Below, in pieces: positions 44,903 through 54,944 of a stretch of DNA of 64,000 nucleotides. Numbering within the stretch: position 1 is the stretch's first letter; every line of letters starts with the position of its first letter. The stretch spans positions 7,590,571-7,654,570 of the forward strand of contig CAIIXF020000011.1 of assembly GCA_903813345.2 (NCBI GenBank), in the 5' to 3' direction. Position numbers and translations under genes: made by a program. The DNA comes from Owenia fusiformis (Eukaryota > Annelida > Polychaeta > Sabellida > Oweniidae). The notes under the pieces were generated by a model. The model was not told where the DNA came from, did no database searches, and worked only from the letters and a program-made list of their open reading frames with translations.

Positions 44903-46340
44903 ACTGCAATGATGGTGGTCGGTGGAACTTAGTTATGGCTTGGGATTACATATTTTGTGATGGCCTTGGAGAAAACAACATAATCATACTCTGATGTGGT
45001 GGTTACCTATACTATAATGATGGTTGAAGCTAGTTATGGACTGATTTTACATATTGTGTGCAATCCTTACCTTCTTGACCTTGGAGATAACAACATTATA
45101 ACACTATTGTTAGCACCTTTAATGACTTTGTTCCCTCGACTTTTGCTGCTAGAGATGGAATTTATGGACTGCTTTAACATGCGCAATCCTTGCATTGGAT
45201 CGAACATCATTATCATACTCTGGTGTGGCATCACTAATGACTTTGTAACCTAGATAACAATGGTGTTGGAACTTAGTTGTGGACTGCGATATCATATTGG
45301 CGGAAAACCTTACTCTGATGTGGTGGTTACCTATACTATAATGATGGTTGAAGCTAGTTATGGACTGATTTTACATATTGTGTGCAATCCTTACCTTCTT
45401 GACCTTGGAGATAACAACATTATAACACTATTGTTAGCACCTTTAATGACTTTGTTCCCTCGACTTTTGCTGCTAGAGATGGAATTTATGGACTGCTTTA
45501 ACATGCGCAATCCTTGCATTGGATCGAACATCATTATCATACTCTGGTGTGGCATCACTAATGACTTTGTAACCTAGATAACAATGGTGTTGGAACTTAG
45601 TTGTGGACTGCGATATCATATTGGCGGAAAACCTTACTTTGGAGAGAGAACAACATTCTGATGATTCTTTACCTAGACTGTAATGATAGTTAATGATAGT
45701 TGATGCTAGTTATGAACTACTATTACTTGTTTTGTGCAATCCTTCCCTAGGAGAGAACAACGGTATTATACTCATCTGTGCCACCACTAACATATATGTT
45801 GTTATGGACTGCGATTATATATTGTGTACGACCTTCACCTTGAAGAAAACAACATTATCCTACTCTTCAGTGGCACCACTAATGATTTTGTAACCCAACT
45901 TTTGTTATTGAGTATGCTTGCATATTGTGTACAACCTTCAAATTGGAGAAAACTTCTGTGGAACCACTAATGACTGAAATCTAGTTGCCAACTGCTATAA
46001 CAAATTGTGTGCAATCCTTAACTGGGAGAGAACATTATCATATTCTGTTGTTGCACCACAAATTACAATCCTTACCTTGGAGAGCACAACATTCACTCTA
46101 CTATATCTTGCATTTGGTGTTCATGAGAAACACATTAGGCTTATTAGTAATGATTATGTAATTGTTTTTATTTATCTCTCTGCCTTATTAATGGTTTATT
46201 GGTTGATGTTAGATGTTACCAAGGCACTTTCAAAAATAAATGCATTTTTAGGTGTTAGGTAATTAGTAGAGTGAACATTATCGTACCCTTCTTTTGTAAC
46301 TTAGATTAATGATGGTGGTATAGTTATTGGTGGCAACTTC
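44903..46340 (+). repeat. About 112-bp degenerate tandem array
   Basis: CCTTGGAGA-like words stand near 44965, 45079, 45195 (diverged), 45403, 45519 (diverged), 45630, 45741, 45836, 45926, 46014 and 46070, spaced 88-116 bp, each preceded by ATATTGTG(T)GCAATCC or a variant. Confidence 0.8.
44988..45636 (+). repeat. Perfect 324-bp direct tandem duplication
   Basis: 44988-45311 and 45312-45635 appear identical base for base; the two plus frames 44996-45253 and 45260-45577 encode the same 85 residues. The duplicated segment is three array units long. Identity against a background of diverged units points to a very recent event or an assembly artefact. Confidence 0.92.
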
Positions 46341-46434
46341 ATATCCTGTGTTGAACAAATCGTGAGCTGATATTTAATAGCATTGAGCTATATATAATAT
46401 GTGTACAATAAACACAATTTATTGAATACTGTAC

Positions 46435-48897
46435 TGTTTATACCTATTGAACATCTGTATTACAAACATATTCCGACTTGCTTGTCAATGTCTTAATGAG
46501 AATTAAAGAATTTTACAAAAACTTTTTCATATTCCTTTATAAATAAAATTCCATAGTTGGCATTACATTTTTTCAATATAAATATTTTGCAGTTTTTTGA
46601 AAAATATTACTGAAATTTAACCAATGTTGGGACAGAATTAAGAGTTGTTGCTTTATTGAAACATAACTTGGTTAATATCTCTCTCTAGTGAACACCTGCC
46701 TTTAACAAACACCACGTCAAAACACATTTTACATTGACTTGTAGAATCCCCTCTCCTCTCTTAGTGAACATTTGCCTACAATAACACTTTTTGTGGCTCC
46801 GCAGGTGTAAATGTTATACATGTTTTACTGATAATGTATCACAGAAGAGGTTTTGGTCAAGCCAGATTACTGTTCAAAATATGGAAACCCCAGACAGAAA
46901 TCCCTTAATTTTATGATGCGCCATTGAACATATTAAGTAGTGTAAGTTCTAAATAGCTAAATAAAGCTGATATCATAGATGTCGTCCTCGTTTATTTCAT
47001 GTTAATGCTGAATGATACTTATGAAAATATTTGAAATGTGTCAATCGTGATTGCCAATTCAACAATATATAAATACTCGTGATTATTTAAAGTTTTGATT
47101 TGGTTATAAAAGTCACTTATAAGCTTCACTAACGTAGGCCCGTTTATTAATGTGTCCTAATGTTTCACTTGAAGTGTGTTTTTGCATGTACTGTAACACA
47201 CAAAACAATATTAAACTTTTGTTATGCAATTGTATTAGTTGATATATTCAATGCACTAAGATGTTGAATCAGTAACTATAATGATAATTTATAGACTTCA
47301 GCACGTTCGTTGAATCGATGTAATGGACAATTGCGTACTTCCATATTGCGTTCTCATTGGTTAGTGTGTCGTATACCGCAGGTGAATCTGGCATATACCG
47401 CAAGTGAATATGCCATATTCGTTGCAGAATATGACATATATTTGTATCGTGTTTACTGCGTAACACATTGTACATGTATAGGTCACTGCAACAATGAATT
47501 TAAGTTTTAGAAATTGGCATATGATGATTGCTGCCATTTTGAATGTTGACTGGACTAGTGCTGTATAATTAGTGTATTTGTAGAAAGTGGATTCATAATA
47601 TTATAACTGTGTTTAATCCATATTTTTAACTCTGAAAACTATTACTAGATCGATGTAGTCTTGCGTGACATGTTGAATTCCGATGTTTTTGGATATCTGC
47701 TCTAATGATTTTGCATTTAATCATGAAACGCCCATCACCTGACACCTCAAAACACATTATCCTCTTTGTGACAAGAGGAAAAATGTTTTGCACTATGCCC
47801 TGCATGGCGGCAAAATAAAGATAATCATATATTTCTGAAAAACAATTAATTTACAAAAATACAGTTGAATGACATACTAGAAAACGTATCTACAATGATA
47901 CGCAGTTTAAATAACCTTTTTTTGTTAATGTCAAAAGAAGTAACATATTCGAACTGAAACTTACATGCTCCCTATACAGGAATAGATTTACTAAAATGTA
48001 TTCTGTATTGCTTTTAAGTTTTACTTCACTGCGCCGACCATTCTCTATCTTTGCGTTAACACATAGTCTTAAAATATCTTATTGCCATTTCACTTGGTTT
48101 AGGTGCCAACAAAAACGATATTCCCGATAACCGTAGTAATTATGGCAATCGAATGAAGTTTGACGTTCATTTTGAGGACTTTTAAACTAAAAGGAAACAT
48201 TCGAGGAATGGATTTAAATTTCTTAAAACAGCGTATTTCTGTACGGTAATAGGCCGATGTGATTATTGTCGTTCAAGTGCTTATTGATGTAATCGAAAAT
48301 ATGACATTCGATACTATAGTAGTTGACACCATTTAATTGTTGAATTATACACTTTTAACGATAAATAAATAACTGGTCGGTGGTCTGTCTTTTCCATAAT
48401 CCCGTGACATTTCGTCCATACCGCAGACTGCATCATTGATTTATGACGGATGAGATATTAAATATTTTCCTAAATTGAAGATCAATCAACAAGTCCTTGT
48501 TAGGGCGGACTATATACTCAAACGTCTCGCATATAAGCTAACGACTCGCTCATGTCGCTGCTCCAAGCGTGACAAAAACAGATATTTCTATTTAGTCTAT
48601 TGCGCGAACTGCATCAATTGATTTATGACGAATTAGATTTTAAATATCTCTCTAAATTAAATGATTTATGGTTAAGCTCATAAATGAACATTGTAACATG
48701 ATTTTAACCTTTGATACTTTTATCACTTATTTGTTTTATTGATTGATACCAATTAAAGTTTATAATTAAAGATTTGTAATGAATGGAAACAACATTTCAC
48801 GTCAACAACATAAAGCATGTTAAAGTAGATGTGAAAAGTAGGTTTCAAAAGGTTCTACATAATCATATTTTCCTAAAAGCAAACCAGACATTTATAA
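46435..48897. other. Gene-free stretch
   Basis: 46680-46830 contains CTAGTGAACACCTGCC and TTAGTGAACATTTGCC, which resemble decayed pogo-type termini like those of the MITE at 941. AACAAGTCCTTGTTAGGGC at 48489 echoes 63960. Nothing else was recognised. Confidence 0.35.
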
Positions 48898-49155
48898 CCG
48901 TATCCCAACGGTGACGTCATTATTCACTCTCCAACGCTAAGTTGAGAGAGCGTGCAAATACAGGATATATTTAAGTCACATGGACCAATCAGATTGCAGG
49001 GAATTTCACCATCATGGAATAAAGAAATATTCCATGATGGTGAAATTTCCTGCAATCTGATTGGTCCATGTGACTTAAATATATCCTGTATTTATACGCA
49101 CTTTCCACTTAGCATTGAATACAGAGTGAAAATGACGTCAGCGTTGGGATACAGT
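48898..49155. mobile_element. Palindromic foldback MITE with CCAAT boxes
   Basis: Outer ends GTATCCCAACG and CGTTGGGATAC, with TGACGTCA just inside each. The inner 60 bp on each side (GATATATTTAAGTCACATGG.. from about 48963) are essentially perfect complements around a short AT loop at about 49025. Each arm contains GGACCAATCAGATTG, a CCAAT box facing out and back. The outer sections have diverged. The end word GTATCCCAACG recurs once more at 49159. Confidence 0.9.
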
Positions 49156-49622
49156 CCAGTATCCCAACGCCTCAGATTTCCATCCAGGATATGACTATTA
49201 CTGAAAAAATCAATGGCGATCTGTTAACACCAACGCATGCTAATTATTTGCATTTTGCTAGAAATATCTGATTTGAATATCAGGAAATGATACGGTGATC
49301 ACCATAATTTATTATTTTATGATAAAAAACACTTATCTGTAATTATAAAAAAATCGGTATGAAGCATGCACATTGTTTTCATGAACTAGTAAAAATCCAA
49401 TATGGCAGACGAAAGTCAGCTGATGAAATTGAAGAAAAATGTTGAAGAAAATCAAACGTATCGTATAATACAATAAAAGCAAAACAAGGCCGAAAAGATT
49501 TTGAAGGAATATCGATTTAAAATATTTTTGAGGTGAGAAGGTTGATCTGTTTCTCCGGTCCCAAGGCACGGAAATGGACTTGATTTAGGGGAGTTTTATC
49601 TGAGTAATCATGGAATAAAAAC

Positions 49623-49758
49623 GTTATTCAATGATTTCTCGTGAAATACAGAAAATGTCCTTCCCTTGAACGTCTGTATTTCACTCTGCTAGCGCATCGT
49701 GAAATACGACCTTCTCGGGAAGAATATTTTCTGTATTTCACTCGAATCATTGAATAAC
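49623..49758. mobile_element. Palindromic MITE, about 136 bp
   Basis: GTTATTCAATGATT and, inverted, the same at 49745-49758, followed inward by GAAATACAGAAAAT on both sides. GTGAAATAC recurs four times. No target duplication was resolved. Confidence 0.78.
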
Positions 49759-50029
49759 TTATAGTACACGTATATAGCGCGCATACAAAACATTCTACTT
49801 TATTCTACTTCAAATGTTCGATCAACTTCAGAGCTGTGTTTAGAACGGGAGATTTTCAATTTCGCGTTGGTGTCAACGGGAATCCTAATACTCCTGTCTA
49901 TTGAATACTATGCTGGCAATTTTGATTTCGATGCGAACTATAATGCTATAATAAAAACGATATGTCATAGAGCCCTACATGTTTTAGCTCCAAATATCTT
50001 ACTTAACGCGTTTGCAATTGTTTAAAATA

Positions 50030-50186
50030 CACGGGGGTAAAGCAGACCCGATGATGCAATGCGCTTGCACGGCGGTATCATGACTGTGTAACGGGGCTTG
50101 ATGTATAAGTGAGCTCGGCGGTAGGTTCAAACAACGCGGATCCTCATAGCATGTGCTCATGGTATCATCGTGGCTTAACACCCGTG
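50030..50186. mobile_element. Short member of the CACGGG family, duplication AAATA
   Basis: Ends are CACGGGGGTAAAGC and, inverted, CACGGGTGTTAAGC. AAATA stands on both sides (50025-50029 and 50187-50191). The termini match CACGGGGGATAAGC of the 26867 element, and both have 5-bp duplications. 157 bp, non-coding apart from a 66-codon minus frame that fills it by chance. Confidence 0.83.
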
Positions 50187-50299
50187 AAATATGTATCATA
50201 AAAACAAGCTATATAACTATCAATGGCATATTACACGATGATGTGTAGTCGATGCATCGGACTAAGTAAACACTGTAACTGGACGATTGTGACCTAGTT

Positions 50300-50880
50300 C
50301 GTTCATACGAAATCTCTCATACCAGAGACCTTAGATTCCAGCATGACTATAGAATTCCGAACCATATTTGAGTTCATCTTGTGGTAAATCCACTATTTTT
50401 AATTTCATGAATGTTTGGAATAAACTTCCAGCTGCGATTAGAGTTGGTCAACCCATTTCAAGGTTTAAAAGGTCAGTGAGAGAGTACACGAGCCTTGTCT
50501 CTGTATCAGCTACGAAAATGACTAGGTGTATGCCAAGGCAAATAGAAATCAAATTTAATAGACTAAGAGCTGGTCTACTTTTGAACAGTCACTTTTATTC
50601 TCATCATTTTCTGTCGGTAACAGATCCCAAATGTCAATGTGGTGAAAAATTCCAAACCACTTTTTAATCAAGTGTCCACTGCTACAGTACTTATAATGAA
50701 CGTGAAGTTCTTCTTGCAGGACTATTAGACTTGAACTGTTTACATGAGTTTGAACCTTACTCAATTCAAAGGATTTTCTGTTAAATGGAGATGAAAATTT
50801 GGACATTGAAACAAATGAAAAACTGATTGTAATCACTCATGCTCACTATACTTCCCAAGCTATACAAAGTCTGGGCCAGA
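50300..50880 (+). pseudogene. LINE C-terminal fragment
   Basis: Plus strand. After a short out-of-frame piece (RDLRFQHDYRIPNHI), the frame 50368-50667 reads NFMNVWNKLPAAIR, then IKFNRLRAGLLLNSHFYSH and PKCQCG. This is the C-terminal end of a non-LTR reverse transcriptase protein, with WNxLP and the C-x-C zinc-knuckle-like CxCG motif. A stop after KFQTTF truncates it; related residues continue out of frame to about 50840. The 3' end near 50880 (CTTGATACCATCACTTGG) has no clear tail. A different family from the LINE at 13236. Confidence 0.7.
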
Positions 50881-51183
50881 GTAATTTTTAACATTTGATC
50901 TTGATACCATCACTTGGTACTGGGGAACAAGCAAACCAAACAACAACAAAAAAGAAAAAGCTACTCTGAACATTTTGTGTATTTCTGAATATCAATTTTT
51001 TATTTATCTTAACTGATAATGTTGTCCTGTCAACAATGGCAATTTGTAAAAATGTAACCGATTGATTTTTAGAAATAAATATGAAGTATGTAAAAAAACA
51101 AAAAAAACTGGACGATTATTTATGTGAGGAAACTACATGCACTAGTATAGTGCAACTTTTGAGTACAGGTTTACGTTTCGATT

Positions 51184-51501
51184 TTATATGCATTGCTTAA
51201 CCTCTTGAATCCCAGGCTCTAAAATCGGTTGAAAACCAGAGAATTTTTCATTTTTGCCACCTTTTGACATGTTACTATATACGTATACAATTTTCTCGTC
51301 ACTCTGGCTTTCAAGGTCAATTCTGAGGTGACGAGAAATCTCGTCACTCCAGGTAGTCCAGAGGTTAGTCTCAATTTCCACTTCGCATGCAGATTTCAAT
51401 GCTAATCGCACACAAATTGGTATTATGCGGTCATCGTAAAGTTGCGTAATCGTAAATCCGTTAATCCTTATATGTCGCAAACTCCACTTTATTTGTGGCA
51501 T
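51184..51501 (-). CDS. Unrecognised 105-codon open frame
   Basis: Starts MPQIKWSLRHIRINGF and is the only sizeable frame here with a balanced, non-repetitive composition (SACEVEIETNLWTTW, DLESQSDEKIVYVY). No signal peptide, transmembrane segment or known motif is seen. GACGAGAAATCTCGTC inside it is a DNA palindrome. It may be an eroded exon or a chance frame. No splice sites or promoter were recognised around it. Confidence 0.2.
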   Translation of the reverse strand: MPQIKWSLRHIRINGFTITQLYDDRIIPICVRLALKSACEVEIETNLWTTWSDEISRHLRIDLESQSDEKIVYVYSNMSKGGKNEKFSGFQPILEPGIQEVKQCI

Positions 51502-52249
51502 CCCTGACCCTCACGCAATATAAATCGCGAACATATCATAACGAATCGTGACACATTTCCAATTAAAATGAACACTATTGTTGTAGAAATCTAGGAAGTG
51601 CACGCTGAGACATCCAACTTAAAATTGGTTTAAAGGAATAAAAGGCACCAAATAACCAAAACTTATCAAAGTCATGTCTGAAAGTGCACGATTGTGACAC
51701 TTTGGTTTATGAAATCTACAATAAATATCGCAATTCTATATTGCAAAGGTAGTCTGTTGAGTTGTATGTGTTAATCAAGTTTATTTTGGAATGGATAGAT
51801 CTTTTAGAAGCAGGCCTTGTTCAATATATTGTCCCTCTACTATTAAAAGGTTCTATGTCCTTATATATACCATATTTGAGAAAACGCAGAACATTTAGGT
51901 TCCTCTTTCTTTGTGATACAGTAAAGAAGAAGAATGTTCATGCATTATATAGCCACGATGAATCATTCCTGATCAGGATGGCAAGATATGTCAATGTTTA
52001 AGGCTACCTTTAAAAAAATGCTTTTTGAGATGGAACCTTTTGCGTCTGTAACGCAACAATGAGTTTAATTGATGGAGAACCTTTCCTTACCCTGGAATAC
52101 CAGAATACAGGGCTTTTCAATTAGATAAAGCTATTTTTAAAGACGCAAGCCACACTATTGCGAAGAGTGGCCCTTTTATATATCCAGAGCAAACATGATA
52201 AGGCATTATAACATTTTACAAAATTCTGCTACAAAATGAGGGTGGCATT

Positions 52250-52905
52250 GAGAGTGTCCCGAAAGTATGTCCTACTCTATATCTCACATAGATACTCTAT
52301 ATCTCACATAGGCAGACATATACCAGTGTCACATAGACAGACATATACCAGTGTCATCATAGTATGTGTCATACATCATTTTAAAGCTTATGCAAAGTTA
52401 CATTGATTCGCCAAGTATCAAGTTCAACTCTCAAATGTGAAAAAATTACAGGCATTTCAAAATTTAGTGTTTGGTCAAAATTAAGTTCAATTTTACACCA
52501 AAACACTAGTAAATGTGTCCTCCCGGGCTATCTTAACAGCAGCAATTCTTTTCAGGTCGGATGGATACACAGCAAAAAATGTGAATCAAACCACTGAATC
52601 CTGGAGTCAGGATTCATGCAGGATTCATATGCACATATGAATCCTGTATGAATCCTGCCTCCAGGATTCATACAGGATTCGCTGTTTAAATAGTTTACAA
52701 ATGAATCCTGCCTTCAGGAATCATACAGGATTCATATGCAATATAGTTTACAAATGAATCCAGCCTTCAGGATTCGTACAGGATTCATATAGAAGGTAGT
52801 TTGCAAATGAATCCTGTAGCCAGGATTCAAGCAGGATTCATATGCAATATAGTTTACAAATGAATCCAGCCTTCAGGAATCATACAGGAATCAAACGAAA
52901 ATTGG
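52250..52905 (+). mobile_element. Satellite-bearing mariner-like element, copy 1 (truncated)
   Basis: GTGTCCCGAAAGTATG at 52255-52270 matches the inverted right terminus of copy 2. Next come two short tandem duplications (ACTCTATATCTCACATAG twice; GACATATACCAGTGTCA twice), a unique part shared with 62890-63230 in reverse, and from 52596 about five 53-bp satellite units (AATGAATCC..AGGATTCAT type). The right terminus is missing. No transposase frame. Confidence 0.78.
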
Positions 52906-53997
52906 AATTGATGTGTATGTTTCTATTCTAACACTCACATTGGCGTATCGCATATATTACGCCAAATGCGCACAGGCGTACCAAATGAATTCGAAAAATT
53001 TAATAAAAATGTGTAATTATTTAAAAGTTGTTCTGTGTGCTAATTTAAAATACATTGTTTTATTTATATTGTCTTCCCCGAATGGGTATATAAACTTTAA
53101 ATATACATGTAGCCATGTTTATTGAAAAAAGGACATTGGTTTTATTCGGTCCGTTTTATTCTTATTGGTATTAACTCGCAAATGTCACTACTGGAAATGG
53201 TTTTGTGTGGCCATGGCAGGGCAAGAAGGGCCCCCGAGGGTCAAAAGGGGCCGTTCTGTAAGATAACTTCTTCGGACGGGAGGTTTTTTACCACAGACTT
53301 ACAGAAGTGGTGCCGTTAAAAGAGTTTCTTCTTGGAGAAGGTGCCGCCTAAATGAAACAAAGTGCAATGGCCATTGAGATCGATGCTGTCCCTGTCAGGA
53401 GATAATATCAGGCGATGTATATTTGATGATAAACAAACTTGGTGGGCCATCTTGCCCAATGGTTCTTCTTATCCTGGGTCTCTTACTCCGCTCCTACGCC
53501 CATTTCTCATTTCTTAATGCTAATATAGAATGCGTCACGTGTTATGAAAGATTAGTAGGCCTCAATATTACAATTTGAACCCGATTTTGAAGCATCCTTC
53601 AAGATCGGTCCTTCACTGCTTTCATAGCAGCTCATGAATGTCACAATGCAATGAATTACTCTTGGGCCGCAGGGATGATTTTGAAGCACCCCTGTAAGCC
53701 TTTAAATTACATTGAAATGATAGGCCCTAGGATAGATACGATCAATAATTCATTGGGAGTTCGATTTGGTATCTTTGGTGTTTGCTTTGGAATAGCCTAA
53801 TCCCGGGGGAATAATCACGAATCTCGCGAATCTACCCGGGGAATCTACCTTACGTGAAAGTTAGTTAGCCTACATTCTATTGACAACGTAACATTCATTT
53901 GTCATCGTGACCTGCAGGTCATGCGAACCATCAACATGCAATGGTGTATGTTTACAAAAAACTGGAAATCAGGAGTTTTATTAAGACGGGACTTCCC
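52906..53997. other. Gene-free stretch, nothing recognised
   Basis: The frames at 52913-53125 and 53122-53319 are not recognisable. No repeat ends were identified. Confidence 0.4.
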
Positions 53998-54165
53998 CTT
54001 TTTATGTCACCACCAAAAGTGGTCACATATTGTTAAAGTCTCCAACTTTTTTATGTACGGTGTTTAGCGTCTGGGGTCGGCGTTCAGCGTCTGTAACAAA
54101 TGGCGGGTGGTGACATTTTTCATGTTTATGCCTTGTTTAATATTTAAGGCTCCAAATGAAATATG
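53998..54165 (+). repeat. Dispersed repeat (GTCGCCACCAAAAG family), copy 2
   Basis: TTTTTATGTCACCACCAAAAG and AACAAATGGCGGGTGGTGACA match copy 1 at 42938. CTGTAACAAATGGC is shared by all three copies, including 44805. Confidence 0.7.
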
Positions 54166-54218
54166 ATATCTGATATCATCATGATGTTATTCTTATTATA
54201 TTATTCTGTTTTGCAGGT

Positions 54219-54368
54219 GCCAATGAGTATGACACACAAGCAGTGACAATTGAGTTATAGCCCAGGGAGTTCAAGTTTATGCATCTTGCCTCAAGTAAAG
54301 TGTTAGTCCTTAAAGACAGGACTGTTGGGGAAATGGCACAGTTGCTTGATGCAAGAGTAAAACTTTGA
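54219..54368 (+). pseudogene. Possible decayed coding exon
   Basis: After ATTCTGTTTTGCAG (acceptor-like, ending 54217) a frame reads YDTQAVTIEL, stop, PREFKFMHLASSKVLVLKD and RTVGEMAQLLDARVKL, then TGA. The composition looks protein-like and only one stop interrupts it, but I do not recognise a family. It may be an old exon of a host gene or a retrocopy. Confidence 0.2.
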
Positions 54369-54724
54369 AATAACCATAGATAATATTACAATAGATAAAA
54401 GTTTGGCATGCATTATTTTTTTTCGTTTCATTATTAGATTTGAGGGCAGGTAGACGTATACAGCAGTGCAGTGAATTATGTTTGTATTTTAAGAAGTTGT
54501 TTTTCAGGTGTGACCAGCGATGATTGCAGGCATGAATACACTTTAAATATATTTCCTAACATATTCCTTCAGTAAATACACCCGTTTGCATGTTTTAAAT
54601 AAGCCGTAAATAAAATGTTTAAACTTTGTTAGCATGGTCTATAATCTACAACGACCGTCAACCTGTTTAGGTTTTGATTTGTTTTGTTGAAATTAGATTA
54701 AGAAATTAGTCTTTCAAATGTCAC

Positions 54725-54944
54725 CAGCATGGGCGTAGCCAGGGGGGGTGCGATGGGTGCGATCGCACCCCCCCCATAACCTTTGAAAATATGACCATTG
54801 GATAGAGGTAGAAAAGAGCTTTAAAATGCTTTTTATTTGAAGCTTCTAGCTCAATTTTGAAGGAAGTTGCATCAATTTTTGTAAAATTCAAAAGAAAACT
54901 TAATTTTTTGTGTTGCTTATGGCAAAATCGCACCCCCCCCCCTG
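54725..54944 (-). mobile_element. 220-bp hAT-like MITE of the 7722 family
   Basis: CAGCATGGGCGTAGCCAGG plus a G-run at the left and a C-run ending CCCTG at 54944. GTGCGATCGCAC is a palindrome just inside the left end. The interior (TTGCATCAATTTTTGTAAAA near 54867) is the complement of 7800-7830. The 5-bp flanks do not match, so the ends may have decayed. Confidence 0.72.

Larger units (their letters stand above)
44903..46430 (+). ncRNA. Possible terminal exon made of about 112-bp tandem units
   Basis: Starts after TTTTGATTTTAG (44891-44902) and runs to an AATAAA at 46407-46412. It consists of about twelve degenerate units of 105-116 bp, each with a core like TGGACTG..ATATTGTG..CAATCCTTACCTTGGAGA and AACAACATTAT. 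Open frames of 66-105 codons occur in some units because stops are rare there, but they are not shared by all units. Reading it as the 3' exon of a non-coding transcript is inference. Confidence 0.25.

Noticed and set aside
46680-46830. Second pogo-like MITE
   Set aside because: Only internal words (TAGTGAACACCTGCC) resemble such termini; no paired ends or TA duplication were found.
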